Shown here piece by piece: positions 1-8,913 of a stretch of 64,000 nucleotides of DNA. Under the pieces are notes generated by a model, which worked only from the letters and a program-made list of their open reading frames with translations, had not been told where the DNA came from and searched no databases. This DNA is from OCS155 cluster bacterium AG-422-J23. Lineage in GTDB: Bacteria; Actinomycetota; Acidimicrobiia; Actinomarinales; Actinomarinaceae. Where the stretch lies: positions 62,001 through 126,000 of the forward strand of contig QCMT01000003.1 in assembly GCA_003213625.1 (NCBI GenBank), written 5' to 3'. Positions within the stretch are counted from its first letter, which is position 1, and each line of letters opens with the position of its first letter. The position numbers were made by a program, and so were the translations under genes.

Positions 1-73
1 TATCTAAATCAACATCAAGTTCGATTTCGTATTTATTGGGATAAGTTGATTTGGGCAACCTCTTTTTATTCAT
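1..73 (-). CDS. M1 family aminopeptidase (start only)
   Basis: Only the first 24 codons lie in the window; the gene runs off the left edge. The translated start contains RLPKSTYP and then YEIELDVDLD, which resembles the opening strand of M1 zinc aminopeptidases (RLP..v.P..Y.l.L.pDl). The ATG is 9 bases after the gnd stop and on the same strand, so it probably ends an hflX-gnd-peptidase transcript. The HExxH zinc motif would lie outside the window, so the family call rests on the N-terminal pattern alone. Confidence 0.55.
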   Translation of the reverse strand, partial: MNKKRLPKSTYPNKYEIELDVDLD

Positions 74-82
74 TAAGTTAAC

Positions 83-1432
83 TTAATCCCAATCAATATT
101 TATGTCGTTGGAAGAGTCAATTAGTTGAACTTTGTGTCTTCCAAAAAAATCTCTTTGAGCCTGAATCAGGTTAGATGGATTATCTTCAGAAGTCACATTA
201 TTAAACCAATTTAAAGATGCTGATAGTACAGGTGTTGGTATGTTGTATTTAGTAGTTATTTGCAGAACTTTGCTGATAGATACTCTGTTTTTGTTCAAAG
301 TACTAAAAATATTATTTAAATTAAATACATCATTATTGTCACCAAATTCTTTTTTTAATTCGGATAATAAGTTGGATCTAATGATGCATCCTCCACTCCA
401 ATTGTCAAGAACTTCTGGGATTGATATGTTATGATCTTCATCATTACTAAATTTTGATATTAATTCTAAACCTTGAATCATTGAGCACACTCTAGAAAAA
501 TATAGTGCATCACTCAGTTCTTTAGTAGATATATCCTCACTTATTAGTTCCTGATTAATTTTTGTAGCGTATTGATTACTACTCTGAACACGTGCATCGT
601 AAGAGGCTGCAATTGAGGGAATTGACACATTTAGTACTAATGAAGTTTGTATTGTCAGTCTTCCAGTACCTTTATTTTGTGCGACTGGTTTTATTTGATC
701 AATAATAAATTTATCTCCATCTTTTTTTTGAAGAATTTCTGATGTGATTTCAATAAGGTAAGATGATTTACTCTTTTCAGTTTGAGAGGAAAAGAAATTG
801 GACATATCCTTATTTGTTTTATTCAAATTTTTCAATATTAAATATATCTCAGCGATTGTTTGCATCTCAGCATATTCAATGCCATTATGTACCATTTTTA
901 TAAAGTGACCTGTTCCGGGACCTTGATACACTCCCAAGCACTCAACTTCACTTTTTGCAGCAATATTTTTGAGTGTATCTAATAGAGAAGTCTCTAAAGA
1001 TAAATCTGAACCAACCATTAATGCAGGACCATTACGTGCTCCATCTTCACCACCTGAAACTCCCATTCCAATAAAATGTATAGATTTTTCTGAGAGATAC
1101 TTTCCATTATCAATACTGTCTAAATAAAAAGAATTACCTCCATCAATAATCATGCTTCCCTCTTCCAATAAATCAGCCAGTCTTTCTATTACTTCCCTAG
1201 TTGCTTTGCCTGATGGGACCATAAGTAATATTGTTTTTGGAGTTTCTAAGCTCTCAACAAATTCTTCAAGATTGGTGTAGCCTATAAATTCATTTGAAAA
1301 TTCTTTCTTAATATCATCAAGTTTTTTCATTGAATCATTGAACGATTTAATTGTTATTCCTTTATCTGATAAATTTAGAGCTATATTTTTACCCATGACA
1401 CCAAGGCCAACTAATCCAATTTCATTCAGCAT
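83..1432 (-). CDS. gnd: 6-phosphogluconate dehydrogenase, decarboxylating
   Basis: Converts 6-phosphogluconate to ribulose 5-phosphate and CO2 with reduction of NADP(+) in the cytosolic pentose phosphate pathway. The Rossmann motif GLGVMG is at residues 9-14. The substrate-binding stretch GVSGGEDGARNGP is near 124-136. The catalytic segment HFIKMVHNGIEY places Lys179 and Glu186 where the family has its general base and acid. The C-terminal signatures GGCIIRS and QAQRDFFG are present. At 449 aa it is close to the usual 470. It overlaps hflX by 11 bases, so translational coupling is likely. No zwf is adjacent. Confidence 0.95.
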   Translation of the reverse strand: MLNEIGLVGLGVMGKNIALNLSDKGITIKSFNDSMKKLDDIKKEFSNEFIGYTNLEEFVESLETPKTILLMVPSGKATREVIERLADLLEEGSMIIDGGNSFYLDSIDNGKYLSEKSIHFIGMGVSGGEDGARNGPALMVGSDLSLETSLLDTLKNIAAKSEVECLGVYQGPGTGHFIKMVHNGIEYAEMQTIAEIYLILKNLNKTNKDMSNFFSSQTEKSKSSYLIEITSEILQKKDGDKFIIDQIKPVAQNKGTGRLTIQTSLVLNVSIPSIAASYDARVQSSNQYATKINQELISEDISTKELSDALYFSRVCSMIQGLELISKFSNDEDHNISIPEVLDNWSGGCIIRSNLLSELKKEFGDNNDVFNLNNIFSTLNKNRVSISKVLQITTKYNIPTPVLSASLNWFNNVTSEDNPSNLIQAQRDFFGRHKVQLIDSSNDINIDWD

Positions 1433-2750
1433 TTATATTCTTTTCCATAATTTTAAGACCTAGAAGCCTGTCGACTAATTTATCTCTCATCTCTAATTCT
1501 AAGACTAAGTAATTTGATTCATTCCTAACATTAAGGATTTTTCCAAATTTGGCAACAGTGTCTAATTTTGATGGATTGATTTGGTAAGACCCAAGGCTAA
1601 CAATACCAAAAATTTCCTCCGCGATTCTGTCTTTTAATAAATCTAGTCCGTCGTTTTTTAGAGATGAGACAAATAATGCTTGAGGGTACGATTCTTTAAG
1701 TTGATTTAATGATGCCTTGTCAATCTTATCAATCTTGTTAAATACCATAATTTCATTAGATTTTGCATCAATTTGTTTGAGAATACTTATAACCGTGTTG
1801 ATATGCATCTCAGGAAGGGCAGTGGCGGCATCAACAACGTGAACTAGCAAATCAGCTTTTGTCGCAACCATTAATGTTGATTTAAATGATTCTATTAATG
1901 TAGTGGGAAGATTTTGAATAAACCCAACTGTGTCCGAAAGTATTAAAGGATCTTGAATATCTTTAATTCTTAATTCTCTTTGCAAAGAGTCAACAGTAGC
2001 AAAGAGTTCATCAGCAGCGTAAGCATCAGAATTAGTTAATTTCTTTAATAAAGTAGATTTACCAGCATTTGTATAACCAACAATTGATACCAATGGAATA
2101 TTATTTTTCTCTCTTGAGCTTGATTGAACGTTTCTCTGTTTCTCTATCTTCTTTAATTCTTTTTTTAATTTATTTATACGATTATCGATAAGCCTGCTAT
2201 CTGTTTCTAATTTGGTTTCACCTGGACCTCTTGTTCCAATTCCACCACCCTGTTGATTCAAGGTTTTGCCAAGTCCAGCTAATCTTGGCTTTAAATACAC
2301 AGACATTGCAAGCTCAACTTGTAATGAGGCTTCTTTTGATTGAGCATGTAGTGAAAATATATCCAGTATCAAACCAGTTCTATCAACAACATCACATTGA
2401 AAAATTGTTCTTAGTTCTTTTTGTTGGTTTGGTGTTAGTTCGCAATCAAATATTACTACGTCAATATCATTCGATTTAGAAATGTCTTCTAATTCATTTA
2501 TCGAACCTTTTCCTATAAATGTTTTTGGATCGATTTTATCAACACGTTTAGTTTGGACAATATATGGAGTCGAACCAGCAGTTTTTACTAAATTAGTAAG
2601 TTCTTTAAGAGATTCTTCTTTATCTGCTCTAGTTTCATTTTTTAAAATTATTCCAACCAGAAGAGCTCTCTGTACAGTTACAAAGATATCCCTATCAGAT
2701 ACCGTCAGTAATCGTCTATCAACCTGGTTTGGATTATTTCTTTCGTTCAA
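1422..2750 (-). CDS. hflX: GTPase HflX
   Basis: Ribosome-associated GTPase of the HflX family, which in studied bacteria splits or rescues stalled 50S/70S ribosomes. The HflX signature GPGETKLETD is at residues 175-184. A basic coiled-coil helix follows (about 190-215), then the G domain with the P-loop GYTNAGKST at 225-233, the switch segment SDTVGFIQNLP and the specificity motif NKID. The length of 442 aa is normal. The start is TTG with no strong Shine-Dalgarno. It lies just downstream of tRNA-Sec on the same strand and may share its transcript. Confidence 0.95.
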   Translation of the reverse strand: MNERNNPNQVDRRLLTVSDRDIFVTVQRALLVGIILKNETRADKEESLKELTNLVKTAGSTPYIVQTKRVDKIDPKTFIGKGSINELEDISKSNDIDVVIFDCELTPNQQKELRTIFQCDVVDRTGLILDIFSLHAQSKEASLQVELAMSVYLKPRLAGLGKTLNQQGGGIGTRGPGETKLETDSRLIDNRINKLKKELKKIEKQRNVQSSSREKNNIPLVSIVGYTNAGKSTLLKKLTNSDAYAADELFATVDSLQRELRIKDIQDPLILSDTVGFIQNLPTTLIESFKSTLMVATKADLLVHVVDAATALPEMHINTVISILKQIDAKSNEIMVFNKIDKIDKASLNQLKESYPQALFVSSLKNDGLDLLKDRIAEEIFGIVSLGSYQINPSKLDTVAKFGKILNVRNESNYLVLELEMRDKLVDRLLGLKIMEKNINAE

Positions 2751-2801
2751 TTACTCATTAATTTCTAATTTAATGTTATCTATATTAATAAATAAAACTA
2801 G

Positions 2802-2893
2802 CGGAGGTGGACGGGAATCGAACCCGCCAAAGACACTTAAGCCTTTCAACAGTTTTGAAGACTGTGGAGCCCACCAGGCGCTCATTCACCTCC
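2802..2893 (-). tRNA. selC: tRNA-Sec (anticodon TCA)
   Basis: A 92-nt tRNA on the minus strand that should decode UGA as selenocysteine. It has a GGAGGTG/CACCTCC acceptor stem. The long D stem reads GAGC-(bulged G)-CC around the loop TGGT. The anticodon arm is ACAGT-CTTCAAA-ACTGT with TCA in the loop. There is a six-pair variable arm (AAAGGC/GTCTTT), a T arm GCGGG-TTCGATT-CCCGT and discriminator G. The long variable arm, extended D stem and CTTCAAA loop match the bacterial tRNA-Sec plan and no ordinary tRNA. CCA is not encoded. The eighth acceptor pair is an A-C mismatch. No selA, selB or selD lies in the window. Confidence 0.93.
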
Positions 2894-2906
2894 ACAAATA
2901 AGACTA

Positions 2907-2937
2907 ATTGTATAAAAACTAAATTATCGAATACAAT
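2907..2937. promoter_or_regulatory. Face-to-face divergent promoters
   Basis: ATTGTAT (2907-2913) and ATACAAT (2931-2937) form an inverted repeat. Read on the minus strand this gives a -35 TTGTAT, a 16-base spacer and a -10 TATACA about 16 bases before tRNA-Sec. Read on the plus strand it gives TTGTAT, 18 bases and TACAAT, 9 bases before the GTG of the HTH gene. Each -35 therefore overlaps the other promoter's -10. The assignment is by eye only. Confidence 0.45.
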
Positions 2938-2946
2938 TATTAAATA

Positions 2947-3540
2947 GTGAATAATTTTTCTACAAACTTTGTAAAGCTTAGGGAAGAGAGAGGTCTTTCT
3001 ATAAAGCAAGTAGCCTCTTTTACTGGGGCAACAACAAAAGATGTAAAAAAATGGGAGTCTGGAACAAGCTTGCCAACAGATACAAAAATAATAGCTGCGC
3101 TTGAAGGATTATTGGGAAAAGAAATTTCTCAAACTTTAGAATCAAATGACTTTAAACCAATCAAAACTTCAGAAAAAATAATTGAAGACTCATTATTTAC
3201 AATCGACAAGGAAAAGAATGTTGATCTAAAGTCTGGAATATTTAATAGATTTAAATCAGACACAGAGAAAAAGCAGAAAAATACTACATCAGAAATGAAT
3301 GTCTTTGATGTTTACTCAGATAAGGAAGTTATTGAAGATGACAAAAAAATTGATTTTGATGAATTATATGAAAATGCATTAGAAGAAAGACCTTATATTG
3401 CAGATCCAAAACAATTATCATTTTATTTTTCTAGGAACATAAAAACTTTCATTTCTGTAAGCATACTTTTGTATATTGCAGTAAAAGCATTCCAAATGTT
3501 TCTAAATTCTTTCAACTTATTTATTGATAATCTTTTATGA
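2947..3540 (+). CDS. HTH (XRE-like) single-pass membrane protein
   Basis: The N-terminal 60 residues form an XRE/Cro-type helix-turn-helix (LREERGLSIKQVASFTG, then VKKWESGTSLP). A charged, low-complexity linker rich in Asp, Glu and Lys follows (about 70-150), and one membrane helix sits near the C-terminus (about 167-187). The layout recalls RodZ-like proteins, where a cytoplasmic HTH is tethered to the membrane, but no periplasmic domain follows, so the function is unknown. It starts at GTG. Its TGA overlaps the ATG of ctaA in ATGA, suggesting co-translation with heme A synthesis. Confidence 0.75.
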   Translation: MNNFSTNFVKLREERGLSIKQVASFTGATTKDVKKWESGTSLPTDTKIIAALEGLLGKEISQTLESNDFKPIKTSEKIIEDSLFTIDKEKNVDLKSGIFNRFKSDTEKKQKNTTSEMNVFDVYSDKEVIEDDKKIDFDELYENALEERPYIADPKQLSFYFSRNIKTFISVSILLYIAVKAFQMFLNSFNLFIDNLL

Positions 3541-4439
3541 AATTGCATAGTCTAGCAACTGCAGGCCTTGTAACCTCAATTCTCTCAATTCTTGCAGGAG
3601 CAATTGTGAGAGCAACAGGATCTGGTGACGGATGTGGAGCATCTTGGCCAACTTGTAATGGAAGAGTAGTTCCAAGTCTTGATACCACATCTGAGATTAT
3701 TGAATTTAGTCATAGGTCTATCAGTGGAGTTTTGTTAATCATTACAATTATGTTGTTTTTAAAAAGTAGAGATTCAGATACGCCATTGATTCAAAAAAAA
3801 ATTATAAATTACTTAACTTTTTTTGTTTTACTGGAAGCTTTAATAGGGGCAATAATTGTAATTTATGAATGGGTAGGACTGAATTCATCATTACCAAGAA
3901 TTATTGCAGTACCACTACACCTAGTAAATACCTTTGCACTTTTAGGTTTCTATACTTTAATTTATTTTCTTCTAAATGAATCAAAAAATAGCTTAAATTA
4001 TTTTTTTGATCAGAGATTAAAGATTGCATTCATCCTGTTTTTCTTAACTGGAGCGACGGGTTCAATTACAGCATTGGCAGACGTACTATTTCCAAGCGCA
4101 TCATTTATTGAAGGACTTGCAGACGATTTTGACTCAACAAGTGAACTACTTACAAGATTGAGAATAGTTCATCCAATAGTGTCGACTATTCTATCAATTT
4201 TTCTCTTTTCGGAATCGAATAGGTTGAGAAAAGAATTCGGAATTAAAACTCAAAGTATAAGATTGTTAATTTACACTGGTGTAGCACTTGGAACATTAAA
4301 TGTAGTATCAAATATTATTTTGCCCTTAAGCATCCTTCATTTGTTACTAGCTGACCTCTTGTGGATTACATATATATATAAATCAGCCAAAAAATCAGTA
4401 TTGTTAGAAAACACTGAAAATATTGGAGAATTTAATTAG
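3537..4439 (+). CDS. ctaA: Heme A synthase (CtaA/Cox15 family)
   Basis: Membrane enzyme that oxidises the heme O methyl group to give heme A for aa3-type cytochrome oxidases. About eight hydrophobic helices are visible in 300 aa. The first loop has the family pattern GAIVRATGSGDGCG-WPTCNG, with two cysteines. Conserved histidines for heme ligation occur in EFSHR, LHLVNT, IVHPIV and LHLLLADLLW. It overlaps the HTH gene by 4 bases. Its presence implies a heme-A oxidase elsewhere in the genome and aerobic respiration. No ctaB lies next to it. Confidence 0.92.
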   Translation: MKLHSLATAGLVTSILSILAGAIVRATGSGDGCGASWPTCNGRVVPSLDTTSEIIEFSHRSISGVLLIITIMLFLKSRDSDTPLIQKKIINYLTFFVLLEALIGAIIVIYEWVGLNSSLPRIIAVPLHLVNTFALLGFYTLIYFLLNESKNSLNYFFDQRLKIAFILFFLTGATGSITALADVLFPSASFIEGLADDFDSTSELLTRLRIVHPIVSTILSIFLFSESNRLRKEFGIKTQSIRLLIYTGVALGTLNVVSNIILPLSILHLLLADLLWITYIYKSAKKSVLLENTENIGEFN

Positions 4440-4506
4440 CTTTAAATTAAAAACAGCTCTATCCTTACTTTTCGGTAACTAGAAATTAAATTTAAAGGTC
4501 AAAACA

Positions 4507-5562
4507 ATGGTGACAAAAACAATACCATCTAAACCTAAAGCTTCAAAAATGGAAGCAGAACTTGCTGGTGAGGAAGATTCATTAACACCTGAGCAAGAAG
4601 CTGAAGCTAGAGAAAAAGCAAAATCATTGGTTAAGAAACTTGCTGACGATAAAGGAAAACTTACAACCGATTTAGTTAGCCAATATCTTACTGCTATCGG
4701 AAACTTTGATCTTTTAACTGCTGAGCAAGAAGTTGAATTAGCCCAAAAAATTGAATCTGGTGAAAAAGCTGCCGTTAAATTAACTAAAAAGCAATACAAA
4801 GATAAAAAAGGTGAAATTAGGCTAAAGCGACACCGAAAAAAAGGAGCTGAAGCAAAAGACGCGTTCCTAACTGCTAACTTAAGACTTGTAGTCGCAAATG
4901 CTCGAAGATATGCAAACACTTCTGGAATTGACTTTTTAGATTTAATTCAAGAAGGGAACTTAGGATTAATAAGAGCAGTTGAAAAATTCGATTGGAGAAA
5001 AGGATTTAAGTTTTCAACTTATGCAACTTGGTGGATCAGACAAGCAATAACAAGAGCAATTGCTGATAAATCAAGAACAGTAAGGATACCTGTACACTTG
5101 CATGATACAATGGCTGCTGTCAGAGCCGCTCAAGCACAATTAAAAGCTGAACTTGGAAGAGATCCAAAACCACAAGAAATAGCAAAAGAAGCAGGTGTTG
5201 GTGTAGATAAAGTTGAATTAGCTTTGAGTGTAGCTGATACTGTTTCTCTGGAGCAACCTGTCGGAGAAGATGGAGCTCAACTTGGAGATTTTATACAAGA
5301 TGAAGATGCAAGTGATCCATCATTAATCGTACAAGATCTTGATGTTGCTGAAAGTTTACGAGATAGTATTAGTAGGCTACCCGAAAGAGAAGGAAGAATA
5401 CTAGCTCTCAGATATGGTTTCTATGATGGTGTACCAAGAACTTTAGAAGAAATTGGTGAAGAATTTGATTTGACTAGAGAAAGAATCAGACAGCTTGAAA
5501 AACTTGCACTTTGTAGGTTAAGACATCCTTCATTTGGAATTAGAGAGCAAGACCTAGTTTAA
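4507..5562 (+). CDS. sigA: RNA polymerase sigma factor, principal (sigma-70) type
   Basis: Directs RNA polymerase to promoters. Residues 52-90 are region 1.2 ([13 protein letters not shown]). Region 2 spans about 122-195 with [20 protein letters not shown] and the melting helix [21 protein letters not shown]. Region 3 follows from about 196. Region 4 is 289-342 with [19 protein letters not shown]. These are group 1/2 features, and the close match to actinobacterial HrdB/SigA makes the primary factor likely. At 351 aa the N-terminus is short and Lys-rich, lacking a long acidic region 1.1. Only a weak AAAGG precedes the ATG. Confidence 0.9.
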   Translation: MVTKTIPSKPKASKMEAELAGEEDSLTPEQEAEAREKAKSLVKKLADDKGKLTTDLVSQYLTAIGNFDLLTAEQEVELAQKIESGEKAAVKLTKKQYKDKKGEIRLKRHRKKGAEAKDAFLTANLRLVVANARRYANTSGIDFLDLIQEGNLGLIRAVEKFDWRKGFKFSTYATWWIRQAITRAIADKSRTVRIPVHLHDTMAAVRAAQAQLKAELGRDPKPQEIAKEAGVGVDKVELALSVADTVSLEQPVGEDGAQLGDFIQDEDASDPSLIVQDLDVAESLRDSISRLPEREGRILALRYGFYDGVPRTLEEIGEEFDLTRERIRQLEKLALCRLRHPSFGIREQDLV

Positions 5563-6105
5563 TTTAGAAATAACTTCCTCTAAATCTTCAATACTTTCAA
5601 AATAATTTATAAACTTTTTATTAAGTTCCATATTCTTGGGAAGATTATCAATAATTTCTTTCCAAAAATCTTTTTTCAAGTATATGGGGATTAAGTCATA
5701 TTCTTTATTAATGCTATACAAATAATTTGAGTTCCAAGCAACAAAAAGCTCGGTAAGTGTTCCAATTTTACCCGGTAACACAATGAAAGCTTTTGATTCG
5801 TTCAGCAAATAATGAATTCGATTTGATAAACTATCAGCTTTAATTTCATTGTTTACATATGAATTAGGTGTACGTTCGAAACCTTTACTTGCTTTATCTG
5901 AAAACAGTGTTGGTACAGTAATTCCGGTAACTGTAACTCCTTGCTTCGCTGCTCCTTTTGATACGGCTTCCATAGTCCCCTGATATCCACCGGTTGCAAC
6001 ATTATGTCCATATTTACCGATCAAGCTACCAACACTTTCAGCAAATTCATATTCTGAGTCACCTTCTTTGCATCTTGAAGATCCAAATACTGTAATTTGT
6101 TTCAT
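5554..6105 (-). CDS. LOG-family (TIGR00730-like) nucleotide-sugar hydrolase
   Basis: Rossmann-fold protein of the LOG family, whose characterised members release the base from nucleoside monophosphates such as cytokinin ribotides. GSSR at residues 8-11 and GGYQGTMEA at 39-47 are typical. The signature PGGxGTxxE appears as PGKIGTLTE at 111-119, so the second glycine is lysine. The 183 aa length is normal. It converges on the sigma-factor gene with a 9-base overlap at the stop codons. The natural substrate in a free-living bacterium is unknown. Confidence 0.85.
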   Translation of the reverse strand: MKQITVFGSSRCKEGDSEYEFAESVGSLIGKYGHNVATGGYQGTMEAVSKGAAKQGVTVTGITVPTLFSDKASKGFERTPNSYVNNEIKADSLSNRIHYLLNESKAFIVLPGKIGTLTELFVAWNSNYLYSINKEYDLIPIYLKKDFWKEIIDNLPKNMELNKKFINYFESIEDLEEVISKLN

Positions 6106-6154
6106 ATAAAAAGATTACAGACGCTCAATCATATAGAGGTGTAAAATAAAATAA

Positions 6155-7591
6155 ATGTTTAATGAAATCAACAAAAGTATTGATGCAGCAATAAGCTCAG
6201 GTGCACAATACGCTGACGCAAGAATTCTAATATCAAAAAGTAGAGATATATCTGCAAAAGATGGTGAGTTGGAAGATTTTAGTAACTCTGAAAATATGGG
6301 TTTAGGTATACGAGCCTTAGTGGGATCGTCATGGGGATTTTATGCTACTTATGACCTATCAGATGAGTCACTAAAGGAGGCTGGGAAAAAAGCATATTTA
6401 ATTGCAAAAGCATCTTCTAAGGTACCAGGTAAAGATTTTCCATTAGCTGATGTTCCAATTGTAAAAGATGAATATGTAACACCACATGAACAAAATCCTT
6501 TTAAGGTTTCGACAACTGATCAAATAGATTTAATAGTTTCCTCAACTCATGAAATGAAAAAAATAGGTAGCTCCAGAGCCTTTGGAAGACTAAATTTTTG
6601 GGATACTGAGAAGTGGTTTGCATCGAGCCAGGGTCATGAAATATATCAGAACATAATTGAATCTGGTGGTGGCATTTCTTCTTTAAGTATTGGTGATGGA
6701 GAAACACAAATACGATCATATCCACAATCTTTTGGTGAATACAGAACAGGAGGATGGGAAGTCATTCAAAGTTTTAAATTTTTAGATCATGTTGAGAGAA
6801 TTTCTGAGGAATCTAAAAGACTTTTAACATCTCCACAATGTCCTGAGGGAACAAGAGATTTGATTTTAGAAGGCAGTCAACTTGCACTTCAGATACATGA
6901 GTCAGTTGGTCATGCGATTGAGCTAGATAGAATTTTAGGTTGGGAAGCTGCTTATGCTGGTACGTCTCACCTTGAACTTAGTAAATTAAATGAGCACAAA
7001 TATGGTTCACCATTAATGAATATAGTTGCAGATGCTACCTTGCCTGGAGCTTTAGCAACGTTCAAATATGATGATGAAGGAACTCCTGCCCAAAGAGTAG
7101 ACATCGTTAAAGAGGGGATATGGACGGGAGTATTAACTGGACGCGATAGTGCAGCCATTGCCGGTGTTAGTCCAGGAGGAATGGTAAGAGCTGATGGATA
7201 TGGTAGGTTGCCAATGGTTAGGATGACAAATGTTGGCCTTCTTCCAGGTGACTCATCTTTGGATGAAATAATTTCTTCAACGGACGATGGTGTATATATG
7301 GAAACAAATCGTTCGTGGTCAATAGATGATTTAAGGTTAAATTTTCAATTTGGATGTGAAGTTGGGTGGCTTGTTAAAAATGGGAAGATAACCGATATGG
7401 TTAAAAATCCAACTTATACAGGTATTACTCCTAATTTCTGGGGCAGTATGGACATGCTAGCTGGTGAAGATGAATGGGTATTTTGGGGAACACCAAATTG
7501 TGGTAAAGGGCAACCAAGCCAAATAGGACACACTGGTCACCCAGCTTCTCCAGCACGATTCAAAAATGTGAGAATTGGTGTAAGAGGATGA
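6155..7591 (+). CDS. tldD: TldD metalloprotease subunit
   Basis: Catalytic subunit of the TldD/TldE heterodimeric zinc protease, which degrades unfolded peptides and trims some modified peptides (microcin B17, CcdA). The zinc motif HESVGH is at residues 248-253, matching the HExxxH pattern, and is followed by ELDRILGWEAAYAGTS. The C-terminal beta-rich domain includes GCEVGWLVKNG. The length of 478 aa is typical. A GAGGTG lies 14 bases before the ATG. It overlaps tldE by 4 bases (ATGA), as expected for an obligate partner. Confidence 0.93.
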   Translation: MFNEINKSIDAAISSGAQYADARILISKSRDISAKDGELEDFSNSENMGLGIRALVGSSWGFYATYDLSDESLKEAGKKAYLIAKASSKVPGKDFPLADVPIVKDEYVTPHEQNPFKVSTTDQIDLIVSSTHEMKKIGSSRAFGRLNFWDTEKWFASSQGHEIYQNIIESGGGISSLSIGDGETQIRSYPQSFGEYRTGGWEVIQSFKFLDHVERISEESKRLLTSPQCPEGTRDLILEGSQLALQIHESVGHAIELDRILGWEAAYAGTSHLELSKLNEHKYGSPLMNIVADATLPGALATFKYDDEGTPAQRVDIVKEGIWTGVLTGRDSAAIAGVSPGGMVRADGYGRLPMVRMTNVGLLPGDSSLDEIISSTDDGVYMETNRSWSIDDLRLNFQFGCEVGWLVKNGKITDMVKNPTYTGITPNFWGSMDMLAGEDEWVFWGTPNCGKGQPSQIGHTGHPASPARFKNVRIGVRG

Positions 7592-8913
7592 AAATCTGGG
7601 ATAATTTAATCGATGATGTTGGAAAATTAATTCCTGCAGGCGTCGAGTGTGAGATAAAAATGATTAATTCTACAGAGTCTCTTACAAGGTTTGCCAACTC
7701 CCATATACATCAAAATGTTGAAGAGGAATTAACAGATATTTTTTTAACTTTCCATGTCGATGGAAAAACAACTAATTTAAATTTAAACATTACCTCTATG
7801 GGATCAATTGAAGATATTATCAAAAAAGCTCTTTCAGAGATTGGAAACAACCCCAAAGACTCAACTTGGCCAGGTCTGACCAGTAAGGAAAATTCTTTTA
7901 ACGGATATAAAGACATATCTCCTGATGATCCTGACACCAGAGCACAAAAAGTAAAAGAATTTATAGAACAAGGTCAAACCTACAATGGTGCTGGTTATTG
8001 TTCTTCAAATGTATCTAATGTTTTTGTATGGAACACCAATGGACTGAACTCTAGTGATACGGCAACAAGTGCCTTTTTAGATGGAATCTTTAGATCGGAG
8101 ACATCTGCGGGTTCGTCTCATATTGGAAATAAAATCTTAAGTGATATTGATGCTCAGAAAGTTGGACAAGAAGCATTCGAAATAACTAAAGAATCTCAAA
8201 ATCCAGAAGACATTGACCCTGGAGTTTACGAGGTAATTTTAGGACCTGATGCGGTAAGTACAATTTTAGTTTTTCTATCTGTTTATGGATTTAATGCAAA
8301 GAGTAAAGTTGATGGGACCTCTCCTATAGAAATAAATGTAGAGCAATTTGATGAAAAGATAAATCTAGAAGACGATCCACACAAAAAGGGGGCACTTAAT
8401 TTTAAAATTGATGCATCAGGTGCACCTAAGAAAAAAATAGAAATAATTACAAATGGTATCCCAAAAAACTATTTTCATACGAGACGGACAGCAAATGAAC
8501 TTAATCAAAGCAACACATTTCATGAAATGTTCGGATGGGGAGATAGTTTTGGGGGACTTGGAACAAATTTATATCTGAAGCCCGGTGACGTTTCCAAAGA
8601 AGAAATGATTTCTAATGTTAAAAAAGGAATCTATATAAATGAATTTTGGTACTGTAGGGTTCTAGATCCTATAACTCAAGTAGTTACTGGTTTAAATAGA
8701 AATGGTTCATATTTAATTGAGAATGGTAAAGTAACAAAGCCTGTTGGAAGATTAAGATTTACACAAAGTTTTATGTCATCTTTAGGACAAGGTAACGTTT
8801 TGGGAGTTGGATCAGATAGTAGATTTGCTGATTCCGAATTTGGTGAAGGTATTTTAAATGTACCAATGTTGCATTTAAAAGAATTTAATTTCACCGGTGG
8901 TGTTTCTGGATAG
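7588..8913 (+). CDS. tldE: TldE/PmbA-type protease subunit
   Basis: Non-catalytic partner of TldD in the TldD/TldE complex. It has the same overall fold but lacks a HExxxH motif, as is usual for TldE. Family segments are GVYEVILGPDAVSTIL, FHTRRTANEL near the middle and GIYINEFWYCRVLDPITQVVTG in the C-terminal domain. At 441 aa it is complete. It starts inside the last codons of tldD. Nothing nearby resembles a ribosomal peptide precursor, so a housekeeping role is more likely than bacteriocin maturation. Confidence 0.9.
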   Translation: MKIWDNLIDDVGKLIPAGVECEIKMINSTESLTRFANSHIHQNVEEELTDIFLTFHVDGKTTNLNLNITSMGSIEDIIKKALSEIGNNPKDSTWPGLTSKENSFNGYKDISPDDPDTRAQKVKEFIEQGQTYNGAGYCSSNVSNVFVWNTNGLNSSDTATSAFLDGIFRSETSAGSSHIGNKILSDIDAQKVGQEAFEITKESQNPEDIDPGVYEVILGPDAVSTILVFLSVYGFNAKSKVDGTSPIEINVEQFDEKINLEDDPHKKGALNFKIDASGAPKKKIEIITNGIPKNYFHTRRTANELNQSNTFHEMFGWGDSFGGLGTNLYLKPGDVSKEEMISNVKKGIYINEFWYCRVLDPITQVVTGLNRNGSYLIENGKVTKPVGRLRFTQSFMSSLGQGNVLGVGSDSRFADSEFGEGILNVPMLHLKEFNFTGGVSG

